In this document: one piece after another, positions 50,614 through 58,868 of the stretch
How the letters are laid out: each line of letters begins with the position of its first letter
Position numbering within the stretch: the first letter of the stretch is position 1
Assembly: GCA_022826755.1 (NCBI GenBank)
Contig: JAJDUG010000075.1
Coordinates: 1 to 64,000 of the forward strand
Direction of reading: 5' to 3'
DNA from: Acidobacteriota bacterium
Lineage (GTDB): Bacteria > Acidobacteriota > Terriglobia > Versatilivoradales > Versatilivoraceae
Length of the DNA stretch: 64,000 nucleotides
Program-made: the position numbers and the translations under genes
Notes under the pieces: generated by a model
Database searches by the model: none
What the model was told of the DNA's origin: nothing
The model's input: the letters and a program-made list of their open reading frames with translations, nothing else

Positions 50614-50988
50614 CTAACCGCGCTCTTCAACCTCGAATACGACGATAATTCCGCGTTTGCCCTGCGCCAGCCCGATACGCAGCGAGTCCATACGGCCGAG
50701 TGACCACACCGCACGAAAGTCCTTCTTCAATGTGCCCGGGTCAAACCTGTCTCCGGGCCCGGTCTCGATCTTCGAGCCGATAAGCTCCTTCAAAGGCTTG
50801 GGATCGCCGACAAAAGTCCCGCAAATCTCGATATTCTGCACGACCATCTGGTCCGGCGGAACGCCCGGCTCCAGGTTGGGGTGGGACGGACACGGCTCCG
50901 ATACCGGACCCGAGGCCACGGCCGTCAAGACGAACAGGGGAGACAACAGGACGGCAACGAGACTTTTTCCGAGCAGGAATCGGACCAT
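50614..50988 (-). CDS. small secreted protein with a single POTRA-like domain
   Basis: A 124-residue protein with signal peptide MVRFLLGKSLVAVLLSPLFVLTAVASG. The mature part (VVQNIEICGTFVGDPKPLKELIGSKIETGPGDRFDPGTLKKDFRAVWSLGRMDSLRIGLAQGKRGIIVVFEVEERG) follows the POTRA pattern of BamA-type proteins: a first strand, then the IGSKxGDRFDPxxLKKDxxxLWSLGRxDSxRI core and a final hydrophobic strand. POTRA domains normally occur in tandem before a barrel; here only one, without a barrel, is encoded. AAGGAG before the ATG supports the start. It may bind a periplasmic partner or act as an assembly accessory (inference). Confidence 0.78.
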   Translation of the reverse strand: MVRFLLGKSLVAVLLSPLFVLTAVASGPVSEPCPSHPNLEPGVPPDQMVVQNIEICGTFVGDPKPLKELIGSKIETGPGDRFDPGTLKKDFRAVWSLGRMDSLRIGLAQGKRGIIVVFEVEERG

Positions 50989-51181
50989 CGGGAAAGCTCC
51001 TTGATCAAGGGGTGTCCGAATAGTGTACAACCGCGACCCATTCTTGAAAAGGGCACGTGAGGGAGGGGCACACCGTGGGGCCGGGCTCCAATCCGGGTCG
51101 ACCTCCCGTGTCCCAGAAAGCGATCCCCGTAATCGGGAACGTGGACCTATTCGGTAGGAGCAACCTCTTGAGAGACCGAAG

Positions 51182-51757
51182 CTACCATTGTCGAAACGTG
51201 TTGAATAATTCCTCCACGAACCGCTGGAAGGATCGATCCGCTCGTGCAGCACGCTGGATGTCCATTTGGAGCACGATGTCTTTAGCGTGCTCAATACCTC
51301 CCAGGTTGGGCATGTGGCCCGTGGCAAGAATGGCCTCAATGAGAATGTGCTTGTAACGGCCCCGATCACACTTCTGATCCGGCGCCTCGCACCCCGTGCC
51401 GAAGACCGCCTTGAAAGCAGCGCCGTCAAGCAGCAACCAGCGTTCGATGTGCGGGTCGGGAATCGCAAGCAACATCGGGGCAGGCGCATCTGCAACGCTC
51501 ATTTCCCGCCCGCGCTCGTTCAGGCCTTTGCAGTTGGCGTCGGCGGCAATGATAATCAGGTCGGGCCAAGGACCGCCTTGGTGCCTGAGATCACGCAAGT
51601 AGTTTCTTAGCTGCGCGACAACTTCGCCGTGACCTCTGACGGCATTGTGCCAGTCGAGTCGTACTCTGATATTACATTCGGCGGCAATTCTCTCAACCAG
51701 CGTGCCGATAACCTGTTCATGCGCATAGTCTTCGACGAAGATTGCAACCTCACGCAT
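51182..51757 (-). CDS. TOPRIM-like/DUF4276-like effector partnered with an ATPase
   Basis: A 191-residue protein probably of the DUF4276/TOPRIM-like group found beside OLD-family ATPases. The N-terminus EVAIFVEDYAHEQVIGTLVERIA has the acidic start, LIIIAADANCKGLNERG the second acidic site, and AIPDPHIERWLLLDGAAFKAVFG a further conserved helix. Its ATG at 51,757 overlaps the ATPase stop by eight bases. A TTG one codon earlier is possible. Such proteins are thought to act as nuclease-like effectors activated by the ATPase in phage defence (as in PARIS- or AbiL-like pairs); the exact class is not settled from sequence. Confidence 0.75.
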   Translation of the reverse strand: MREVAIFVEDYAHEQVIGTLVERIAAECNIRVRLDWHNAVRGHGEVVAQLRNYLRDLRHQGGPWPDLIIIAADANCKGLNERGREMSVADAPAPMLLAIPDPHIERWLLLDGAAFKAVFGTGCEAPDQKCDRGRYKHILIEAILATGHMPNLGGIEHAKDIVLQMDIQRAARADRSFQRFVEELFNTFRQW

Positions 51758-53060
51758 CAAAGTCCCCTCTCAGGATGCGCTCCGATAGGGGACGTCTTTC
51801 CTGGTGGTCGCTGAGGACTGTTTCAATATCACCGCGTCGCGCCAACGGACCCCACGTGCTGAACGGACGGATGCTTGTCTTGCGGTCACGTTTGTTCACC
51901 ACGAACAGGGAGTTGTCACCCAGCAGATCGGTCAGTAACGGCGAGTGGGTCGTGACAATGTATTGAGTCTGCCTCAGGCTTTCTCTCGTTTTGAGCAATT
52001 CCGCTACTAACTGCACACGGCGCGGGTGAACACCGTTTTCCGGTTCCTCGAAACCAACCAAAGCAGGAACTTCTTTGACTCCGGTCAGGGCCAGAAGTCC
52101 CAGCATCCGAAGAGTTCCTTCGGAAAGAACGCGGGCCGGAATGGCCACGCCTCCTTCCTTTAGGTGAAGTTCGACTTCTCCAAGATTACTCACTTCGACC
52201 TCGATGCCCTCAATATCCGGCATCAGGGTGTGCAATGACTTTTCGACTCCCCGGAACCCATTCGGATCAGTGGCCTTCATGGTATTGAGGAAGGCGGCAA
52301 GTTCTTCACCCATCAATCCGATGTGGCGTACTTCCTTGACAGGATTGACGGCACGCATGTGTTCCCGCGGCTCAAAGTAGAAAAACTGCCAGCTTTCCAA
52401 CTCGAGCCGTGCTGCTTCCAGGTGGGGATAGTGGGGAGGATAGTGGGGCATGGACAGGATGCTGTGGTCCAAATATCGATCATAGTAGATTGGGTGCGCC
52501 TGCCCTTCGTGCCGCAGATGAATTCTCTCGTCCTGCCGTTCAAGAAAGGGTTTGCGCCTACCCGTAGGATCTCCCTTGCTGTTCAGAGCGGCCAGGTATT
52601 CGTCCGCAACTCGCAGAACGCCCGACTTGGGCAGCATCTCGACTTCGATGCGGTAGCGCAAGTTGCGCTCGCGGACACGGGCAGGAACATTGCTTCTCTC
52701 TTTGGATCCGGACTTTCCATTGGTAGGACGCATCTCCCGAATCCGTCGATTGACTGCCTCGACCACCGTATCCGAAAGGCTCAGATCGGCCTCGATGGAA
52801 AACGAAAGCCTCCGATGGTTGAGCAAGCCCTTGATACCTTCGTCGCCGAGGGTAAAGGAATCAAGCGGCTTGCCGCGATAGGGTGGATCGAAGGCTTCTT
52901 TGAGCGTCCGGCTCGCGCCCAGCTTCGACAGCAGTTGCAGGGCATCGAGCAGATTGCTCTTCCCGGCGGAGTTCGGTCCGAAAAGAACCACAAGTTGAGG
53001 GAGGCAAACCTCAACGTCTTCAAGCGACTTGTACCCTCGGATATGGATGCGCTTCAGCAT
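51750..53060 (-). CDS. AAA ATPase of the OLD/RecF-like type (defence-like pair)
   Basis: A 436-residue ATPase. The N-terminus MLKRIHIRGYKSLEDVEVCLPQLVVLFGPNSAGKSNLLDALQLL gives the Walker A motif (about 29-37). Later come the ABC-like signature ARVLSEGTLRMLGLLALT, Walker B LVGFEEPENGVHPRRVQLV, and the switch region YIVTTHSPLLTDLLG. It has AAA_21-like architecture without the DUF3696 tail seen in the ATPase at 15,138. Its 3' end overlaps the TOPRIM-like gene. Such pairs sense phage infection through the ATPase and kill through the effector (inference from family). Confidence 0.9.
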   Translation of the reverse strand: MLKRIHIRGYKSLEDVEVCLPQLVVLFGPNSAGKSNLLDALQLLSKLGASRTLKEAFDPPYRGKPLDSFTLGDEGIKGLLNHRRLSFSIEADLSLSDTVVEAVNRRIREMRPTNGKSGSKERSNVPARVRERNLRYRIEVEMLPKSGVLRVADEYLAALNSKGDPTGRRKPFLERQDERIHLRHEGQAHPIYYDRYLDHSILSMPHYPPHYPHLEAARLELESWQFFYFEPREHMRAVNPVKEVRHIGLMGEELAAFLNTMKATDPNGFRGVEKSLHTLMPDIEGIEVEVSNLGEVELHLKEGGVAIPARVLSEGTLRMLGLLALTGVKEVPALVGFEEPENGVHPRRVQLVAELLKTRESLRQTQYIVTTHSPLLTDLLGDNSLFVVNKRDRKTSIRPFSTWGPLARRGDIETVLSDHQERRPLSERILRGDFDA

Positions 53061-53101
53061 GTGACCTTCTCCACGGCCTACACCTTGCAGTCAACTACAA
53101 A

Positions 53102-54406
53102 TCATTCCGCGCCCAGGTCAAAGGCCACGATCTTTTTTCGGCTGCGGACGTAGAGCGTGTCTCCAACCAGGGAGGGCACCGTCCAGCAGTTGTACTTCAG
53201 CGGCTGAGCCTGGGCCAGGATTTCTATTCCCTTCTCGCCCGGCACGGCCAGGGCCAGGGTGCCGTCCTCATCCAGGATGATGAACTTCCCGTCGGCGTAG
53301 AGCAGGGTTCCCTTGGCGAATCCCCGATGGCGCCAGGCCACCTCGCCGTCGGAGACCCGGATGGCGGTGAGAAAGGCCGGTCCGAAGTCGCCGCTGAAGC
53401 CGTAGGCCATCCCATCCAGGCGAACGACGTTGCCGTGGTGCACCCGCATCCGCTTGGTGAACCACAACTCCTCCACCGAGGTCTTGCCGTTGCGGCGTCT
53501 GAGCTCAAGGGCACGGCTCCCCCCCTTGTAGGCCGTGGAGAGGAACAGGCGGTTGTCCGCTCCCCAGGCCGGGGTGCTGACCGTCAGGCCTCCGGCCAGG
53601 CCGTGGGTGTGGTTCCAGAGCAGGTCTCCGGTCTCGGGATCCACCCCGACCACCTCCTCCTCCATCATGCCCACAAACTGATCCTGTCCGTCGACGTTGA
53701 TCAGGATGGGCGAGGAATGGGAGCGCTTGAAGTCGTGCCGGGTCCAGACCACCCGGCCGTCCGCGGCGTTGAAGGCCATCAGGCCGTGACCGGGGCCTCC
53801 CACCAGGCAGAGGACCAGGTCTCTGTAGCCGATGGGACTGGAAGAAAACCCTCGGCTCAAGGGGGTGCTTCTGAAATCCCCGGCCAGCTCGTACGACCAG
53901 AGAACCTCGCCGGTGTCCTTCTTCAGGCAGTGCAGAGTGCCGTTCCAGCCGATGGTCACCAGCCCTTCCCGGGTGAGCAGGGGGGTCGCCTGGGGTCCGA
54001 CGCCATACTTGCGGTGGGTGTTGTCCAGCTTCCTCATGATGGGCGCCGCATAGCGGTGCTGCCATAGAGTGCGGCCGCTTGCAGGCTCCAGGGCGACCAC
54101 CACTTCGTCCGCTTCCTGCCGGTACAGGGTGTAGAGGCGTTTCCCGTCAGCCAGGATCCCTGCATAGCCGTCCCCCACCTCGCGGCTCCAGAGCTGAGGT
54201 GGCCCCTCGGATGGCCACGTGGTCGAAAGACCGGCCGTCCGGACCTTGAAGTCTCCGCCGGGTCCGCCCCAACCGGGCCATCCCCGGGACGGGTGGATGG
54301 CGCAGCCGGCGGTCCACAGGAGAACGCAGGCCGCGGTAAAGGCCGACAGGCTCAAAAATTTGCAGCGGGTGGCAGAGGGTCGTTCTGCCTGCCGTGGTCT
54401 TGTCAT
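53102..54406 (-). CDS. PQQ-like beta-propeller lipoprotein
   Basis: A 434-residue secreted protein. The leader FLSLSAFTAACVLLWTAGC ends in a lipobox cysteine. The mature protein has repeats of a PQQ-like propeller: ALEPASGRTLWQHRY, CLKKDTGEVLWSYELAGDF, FNAADGRVVWTRHDF, GVDPETGDLLWNHTHGL, IRVSDGEVAWRHRGFAKGTLLYADGKFIILDEDGTLAL. There is no sign of the residues that bind PQQ itself, so a structural or binding role, as in outer-membrane assembly lipoproteins, is equally possible. The ATG at 54,406 is preceded by AGGAG. It converges with nothing; the LDH2-type gene lies 59 bases upstream on the same strand. Confidence 0.88.
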   Translation of the reverse strand: MTRPRQAERPSATRCKFLSLSAFTAACVLLWTAGCAIHPSRGWPGWGGPGGDFKVRTAGLSTTWPSEGPPQLWSREVGDGYAGILADGKRLYTLYRQEADEVVVALEPASGRTLWQHRYAAPIMRKLDNTHRKYGVGPQATPLLTREGLVTIGWNGTLHCLKKDTGEVLWSYELAGDFRSTPLSRGFSSSPIGYRDLVLCLVGGPGHGLMAFNAADGRVVWTRHDFKRSHSSPILINVDGQDQFVGMMEEEVVGVDPETGDLLWNHTHGLAGGLTVSTPAWGADNRLFLSTAYKGGSRALELRRRNGKTSVEELWFTKRMRVHHGNVVRLDGMAYGFSGDFGPAFLTAIRVSDGEVAWRHRGFAKGTLLYADGKFIILDEDGTLALAVPGEKGIEILAQAQPLKYNCWTVPSLVGDTLYVRSRKKIVAFDLGAE

Positions 54407-54464
54407 TCCTTGCTCCTCTTGGGGCCGGGTGCGGGCGCCGTGAGCATTCGGCCCGTTCCCGTCT

Positions 54465-55511
54465 TCAACACTCATCGATTTCCAGCGACTCCGCGGTCTC
54501 CACCACCCGCTGCCAAACGTCCTCCGCGATGGGGATGCCCTCACGTTCCCTTCGAGCCTGAGTCTCGACCTCGGGATCGCCCGGAACCCGCACCCGGTCG
54601 AACCCGGCCGCCGCGGGTACCGCCCGCACCCGCTGCTGCATCCGGTCGGACCGCCGGGCAAAGGTGGAGTAGGGCTGGAACAGGTCGGCCCGAAAGACCA
54701 GGAAGGTGTCTCCCTGGTGGCGCAGGACGTCGTCGGAGACCTGGGGGTCGGCAAAGGAATCGGATCCCAGCAGGATGCGGCTCAGGAACTCGGCCGCCAG
54801 CATGATGGCCCAACCCTTGTGCTGCCCGAAAGGGGTGTGGCCACCCCCGTCGAAGAAGGCGGCCGGATCGGTGGTGGGCCGTCCTTCCTTGTCCACGATG
54901 CACCCCGGAGGGAGCGATTCCCCCCGGCTGAAGGCGTTGTCGACCTTGACCCCGGAGATGGCCGAAGTGGCGAAATCGGCCACCATGGGAGGTTCGTCTC
55001 CAGCGGGAATTCCCAGGGCGATGGGATTGGTGTGCAGCAGCGGGCGGCTGCCGCCGAACGGCATCACCCTGGGCTTGTTCTCGCTCAAGCCCCCTACCCA
55101 GACCATGGAGATCATCCGCTCGGCGGCAGCCATTTCCGCGTAGTGCCCCAGGCGTCCGACGTGGTGGGCCTGGACCAGGCCCACCAGGGCCATTTGTTCC
55201 CGGCTGGCCTTGCGGATGGCGGTCTCCATGGCGAACCGGGCCGCCACCTGCCCGAAGGTCCAGTGACCCGAGATCAGAGCCGTGTTGTGGCTCTCTTCCA
55301 GAATCCCGGGCTTTTGCTCAGGGGCGAGCTGCCCGGCCCGGATGGCTTTCACGTATCCGGGGATGTGCCAGATTCCGTGGGTGTCGACTCCTCTGAGGTT
55401 GGCCAGCACCAGGTGCTCGGCAACCTCTTGGGCGTTGGACCGGTCGGCGCCGGCGGCTGACAGGATTCGGCAGGTGAGTTGACGGAGAGCCTCCGCCGTT
55501 CGAATGATCAT
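54465..55511 (-). CDS. LDH2/MDG-type NAD(P)-dependent dehydrogenase (malate/lactate/ureidoglycolate family)
   Basis: A 348-residue oxidoreductase of the Ldh_2 family. Diagnostic segments: EHLVLANLRGVDTHGIWHIPGY (the catalytic histidine region), LVGLVQAHHVGRLGHYAEMAA, MPFGGSRPLLHTNPIALGIPAGDEPPMVADFATSAI, and PFGQHKGWAIMLAAEFLSRILLG. These enzymes reduce 2-oxoacids such as oxaloacetate or related sugar-acids. The ATG at 55,511 follows a plain leader. It opens a run of leftward genes of carbohydrate-acid metabolism together with the transporter, RraA-like and isomerase genes upstream, so a sugar-acid degradation role is inferred. Confidence 0.93.
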   Translation of the reverse strand: MIIRTAEALRQLTCRILSAAGADRSNAQEVAEHLVLANLRGVDTHGIWHIPGYVKAIRAGQLAPEQKPGILEESHNTALISGHWTFGQVAARFAMETAIRKASREQMALVGLVQAHHVGRLGHYAEMAAAERMISMVWVGGLSENKPRVMPFGGSRPLLHTNPIALGIPAGDEPPMVADFATSAISGVKVDNAFSRGESLPPGCIVDKEGRPTTDPAAFFDGGGHTPFGQHKGWAIMLAAEFLSRILLGSDSFADPQVSDDVLRHQGDTFLVFRADLFQPYSTFARRSDRMQQRVRAVPAAAGFDRVRVPGDPEVETQARREREGIPIAEDVWQRVVETAESLEIDEC

Positions 55512-55569
55512 GCAAGCTCCACTTTGAATGACATGGTTGATGCAACAGCGGCGCCGAGGCACCGGCGGC

Positions 55570-56940
55570 TTACCGAATCAAGCCGGCCTGAACGGCCAGT
55601 CCAAAGACCACGCATCCGATGATGACCCCGGCCGAAGCCAGCAGCAGCACGGCCACCGGACGGCTCATTCTCAGAGGCCGCTCTGTGCGGAAGGCCAGCC
55701 AGCAGATGGCGATGGTGGCCAGGGGCGTGCCGGCCACGCCGATGATGTAGTGGCTGACCAGCACCATCAGGGCGGGCCGGGTGGGGACCAGCAGATAGAG
55801 GGTGAGCACCGACGCCAGAAAGGCGGTCTGGACCACCTGCTGGGACTTGCGCACGGCCTGGGGGCGGCTTCGGTCGACCAATCCCAGGCTGCACAGGAAG
55901 TCGGTGATGATCCGCCCGTTGACGGCCGTGGCCGCCAGCAGGGTGGAAAGCAGGGTGGCCATGGCGCTGACCAGGAAGATGCCCTTGGACCAGGGACCGT
56001 AGCTTTCGGTAAAGATGGAGGAAATCTGGTCGACCACGCCGATGCCCGCCGGCGTCATGCCCAGCGGAAAGAGAATGGCCGCTCCCAAGATGAAGTAGGC
56101 GGCCGTCACCGCCGTAGCCAGCAGGGTGGCCAGGCCGGCATCCACTTTGAGCATTCGGATCCAGCCCCGGGCCCGTTCGACCCAGCCCTTGGAATCCCTC
56201 GGCCCCAGAAGTCTGCCGTAGCCCTTCTCCAGCACCCAGTAGGGGTAGACCACCAGCTCCGCGCCGGAGACCCCCAGGGCGCCGATGAGGCTGATGACGG
56301 CGAAGGCCGCCAGGCGAACCTCGGTATCTCCCAGGGAAAAGCCCAGGCCTGACCACAAGTCGGCTCCGCTCACGCTGAAGGGGGTCCCTTGAAGCATGAC
56401 CAGGCCCACCAGCGCCGACACGCTCAGCAGCAGGGCCAGGCCGATCATCATCTTCTCCAGCCGCCCGTAGAGACCCCGCCAGAGCAGCAGTTGGACCGCG
56501 ACCACCACCAGCACCGCCCAGATTCGAGCCGATCCGATGGCGTTGGAGGAGAGCGGCACGATTCCATGCATCAGGCCGGCCATGGCTCCCACCAGCCCCG
56601 AGGAGCCCACCTGGGCCAGCAGCCACCCCAGCATGAAGCCCCACACCAGCCAGGAGGTCTGCCGCAGGCGGGGACCGGGAAAGGGGCTCAAGGCCTCGAA
56701 GACGGTCCGGTTGTGAACCAGGCAATAGCGGCCCACCTCGACCTGGAGAAAGTACTTGATCACGCAGGACAGCAGCACCGCCCACAGCAGAACGAAGCCG
56801 AACCTGGCCGCCTGCAGCGGCGTGTTGATCAGCTCGCCCGAGCCGATCACTCCGGCCGCCAGCACGATCCCCGGTCCCACGGCAAGCAGCATCGGCCAGG
56901 GCCTGACCGGTGCGTTTCTGATGGGAGAGTCGGAACTCAT
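55570..56940 (-). CDS. Nramp-family transporter, non-canonical metal site
   Basis: A 456-residue inner-membrane protein with about 11-12 helices. The first helix reads GPGIVLAAGVIGSGELI; the DPGN motif that binds divalent metals in typical Nramp proteins is not present. The sixth-helix region GALGVSGAELVVYPYWVLEKGYG also lacks the MPH motif. This matches a divergent Nramp branch whose substrate is unknown. Given neighbouring oxidoreductase and aldolase-like genes it may carry an organic acid or a metal used by those enzymes (inference). The ATG at 56,940 has no strong ribosome site. It is followed downstream by the LDH2-type gene. Confidence 0.85.
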   Translation of the reverse strand: MSSDSPIRNAPVRPWPMLLAVGPGIVLAAGVIGSGELINTPLQAARFGFVLLWAVLLSCVIKYFLQVEVGRYCLVHNRTVFEALSPFPGPRLRQTSWLVWGFMLGWLLAQVGSSGLVGAMAGLMHGIVPLSSNAIGSARIWAVLVVVAVQLLLWRGLYGRLEKMMIGLALLLSVSALVGLVMLQGTPFSVSGADLWSGLGFSLGDTEVRLAAFAVISLIGALGVSGAELVVYPYWVLEKGYGRLLGPRDSKGWVERARGWIRMLKVDAGLATLLATAVTAAYFILGAAILFPLGMTPAGIGVVDQISSIFTESYGPWSKGIFLVSAMATLLSTLLAATAVNGRIITDFLCSLGLVDRSRPQAVRKSQQVVQTAFLASVLTLYLLVPTRPALMVLVSHYIIGVAGTPLATIAICWLAFRTERPLRMSRPVAVLLLASAGVIIGCVVFGLAVQAGLIR

Positions 56941-56976
56941 AGAGAAGTGGGTTGTGGTTGCGGCAGGTTGGCCGGC

Positions 56977-57675
56977 TCAGGGCTTGTCCGGCCGCATGCG
57001 CCGTTTCAATGCATCCAGGCTGAAGCGGTTTTCCACCAGGTCGAAGAATTCCGCCTCCTCATCCTGCACCTGCCGGGCCGCGTCCGCCAGGGAATCGACG
57101 GCCTCCGCCGGGATAGTGATCAGGCCGCTCTCGTCTCCGTGCAGCAGGTCGCCGGGGTGGATGGTGAGGCCGGCGACGGTCACCGGGGTGTTGAAGCTGA
57201 GGTAGGCCGGATACCCGTGGGAAGCCACCCAACCGGCGCTGAAGATCTGGAATCCCGGAGTCCTGCGGGCGATTCCGCTCTTGTCCCGCGCATTGACGTC
57301 GGTGACGATGCCGACGCAGCCCAACTTGTCCAGAACGCAGCAGAACATGTCGCCGATGAGGCAGCAGCGCTCGCGTTGGTGGCCATTGTGCTGGATCACC
57401 AGGACGATGGGCCGGGGAGCGGCCTCCAGCACTTCCAGCAACTCGTCCACCCGAGGCGGCCTGCGGTCCCCCGGAGTGGTGCTGTCGGCCGTCGCCGTGA
57501 CCGCGTAGCCGACCATGGGTTCGAGCTGGGGAAACTGGCAACTGATCCGGTTGGAGGCATAGCCGGTGACCCGGTCCCGCAGGGCCAGCTTTTCGATGGC
57601 GTTGGAAACCGTGGCCGTATCGAAGGCCCGCAGGGCTCCGAGCACTTCCGGCGAATGGCGCGAATCGGGGGGCAT
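56977..57675 (-). CDS. RraA-like family protein
   Basis: A 232-residue protein of the RraA/4-hydroxy-4-methyl-2-oxoglutarate aldolase fold. The diagnostic segment is LIGDMFCCVLDKLGCVGIVTDVNARD (aspartates bind the metal), and AFDTATVSNAIEKL and IHPGDLLHGDESGLITIPAE are standard N- and C-terminal parts. In many genomes proteins of this kind are class II aldolases of sugar or aromatic acid degradation, not RNase E regulators. CAGGAGA precedes the ATG. Next to an LDH2-type enzyme and a TIM-barrel isomerase, a sugar-acid pathway is the best guess. Confidence 0.92.
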   Translation of the reverse strand: MPPDSRHSPEVLGALRAFDTATVSNAIEKLALRDRVTGYASNRISCQFPQLEPMVGYAVTATADSTTPGDRRPPRVDELLEVLEAAPRPIVLVIQHNGHQRERCCLIGDMFCCVLDKLGCVGIVTDVNARDKSGIARRTPGFQIFSAGWVASHGYPAYLSFNTPVTVAGLTIHPGDLLHGDESGLITIPAEAVDSLADAARQVQDEEAEFFDLVENRFSLDALKRRMRPDKP

Positions 57676-57734
57676 AGGGTCTCCTGGATCTTCAGCCGGG
57701 GGGTTAGTGTCCTGAAACAGAACACCGAGCGAGC

Positions 57735-58616
57735 TCAGACGGCCTTGGCGATTCTCTCCTGCAGGGCCGCCGATTTCTCCATCTGCTTCATGAAGTCGAT
57801 GGTGCCGGTGAGAGCGGTCCTCCAGTCGGGCTTGCAGGGAACGCTGTCGAGTGAAATGTAACCCGAGAAGTTCATGGCATTGAGCGTCCGCACCACATCC
57901 AGAAAGTCGATGTGGCCGGTCCCGGGCGTCTGGCGGTTGTTGTCGGCCAGGTGGATGTGCATGAGCCGGTCGCCGGCTGCCCGCAGGGCGTCGGTCAAGG
58001 GGCCGTCCTCCATGTTCACGTGGAAGAAATCGGCCAGGACTCCCAGGTTGGGGGCGTCGATCTCGTCCACGATCCCCTTGCCTTCAACCAGGCTGTTGAG
58101 GAAACCGGCATACCCTTCGAAGCGGTTGATGGGCTCGATGGCGATATCGACGTTTCGCTCGGCCGCATACTCGGTGATTTCCCGGGTGGACTGGATGAAG
58201 TTGGCCCGCAGCAGGTGGATCGGCGTCTTGGTCACCGGGTACTCGGACTGGGCCGGCGAGGCCACGATCTCGAAGACGGGAGGTTCCTCGAAGGTGGCCG
58301 CCAGGTCCACGCTCTTCTTGGCATAGTCCACCCCGTGGCGCCGCTCCGATTCGTCGGTGGAGGCCAGGTCCCGGACTTCCCCCGCGTGCCAGGGCGCCCA
58401 GGCTCCGATCAGGGCCGGAACCTTCAGGCCCAGCGAGAAGGCCATTTCCGTCACCTGGTTGAACAGGCTGGCCTCGATGCGGTCCGGCTCGGCATCCAGG
58501 TCCACGCCGTCATAGCCCGCTTCGGCCACCGCTTCCAGCACCTCCCGGGGCTTCTCCCAGACATTGCCGCCGGTAGACGCCAGTGTGCATAGAATCACCG
58601 AATACTTGTGCCCCAT
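57735..58616 (-). CDS. sugar phosphate isomerase/epimerase-like TIM-barrel protein
   Basis: A 293-residue AP-endonuclease-2-type TIM barrel (xylose isomerase-like superfamily). Segments on successive strands: EAVAEAGYDGVDLDAEPDRIE, VDIAIEPINRFEGYAGFLNSL (metal-binding glutamate), GVLADFFHVNMEDGPL, DRLMHIHLADNNRQTPGTGHIDFLDVVRTL, and NFSGYISLDSVPCKPDW. These are typical of hydroxypyruvate isomerase- or inosose-isomerase-like enzymes. GGAGG precedes the ATG at 58,616. As the first gene of the leftward run it may start the transcript for the RraA-like, Nramp-like and LDH2-like genes. Confidence 0.93.
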   Translation of the reverse strand: MGHKYSVILCTLASTGGNVWEKPREVLEAVAEAGYDGVDLDAEPDRIEASLFNQVTEMAFSLGLKVPALIGAWAPWHAGEVRDLASTDESERRHGVDYAKKSVDLAATFEEPPVFEIVASPAQSEYPVTKTPIHLLRANFIQSTREITEYAAERNVDIAIEPINRFEGYAGFLNSLVEGKGIVDEIDAPNLGVLADFFHVNMEDGPLTDALRAAGDRLMHIHLADNNRQTPGTGHIDFLDVVRTLNAMNFSGYISLDSVPCKPDWRTALTGTIDFMKQMEKSAALQERIAKAV

Positions 58617-58868
58617 GGCTCAACCTCCGCTCGCTTCAGATGGGTCTGCAACCGGTCCTCCCGACCTTGGCTCGCCGGTTCTGCGGCCGCCACGGCAGTC
58701 TAATCGAAAGGCCGCCATCCTTCAAGGATTGGAGGAGAGGATTAATTGAGGCTGAGAGTCGTCTTCCAACCCGGCTAAACCGCCGCAAGAAAGACTTGTA
58801 AACTAAGCTGTAACATTGAAAGATCTGCATTCGAATCACAGGGCACAATCGGTGGAAGGAGGAAAGTG

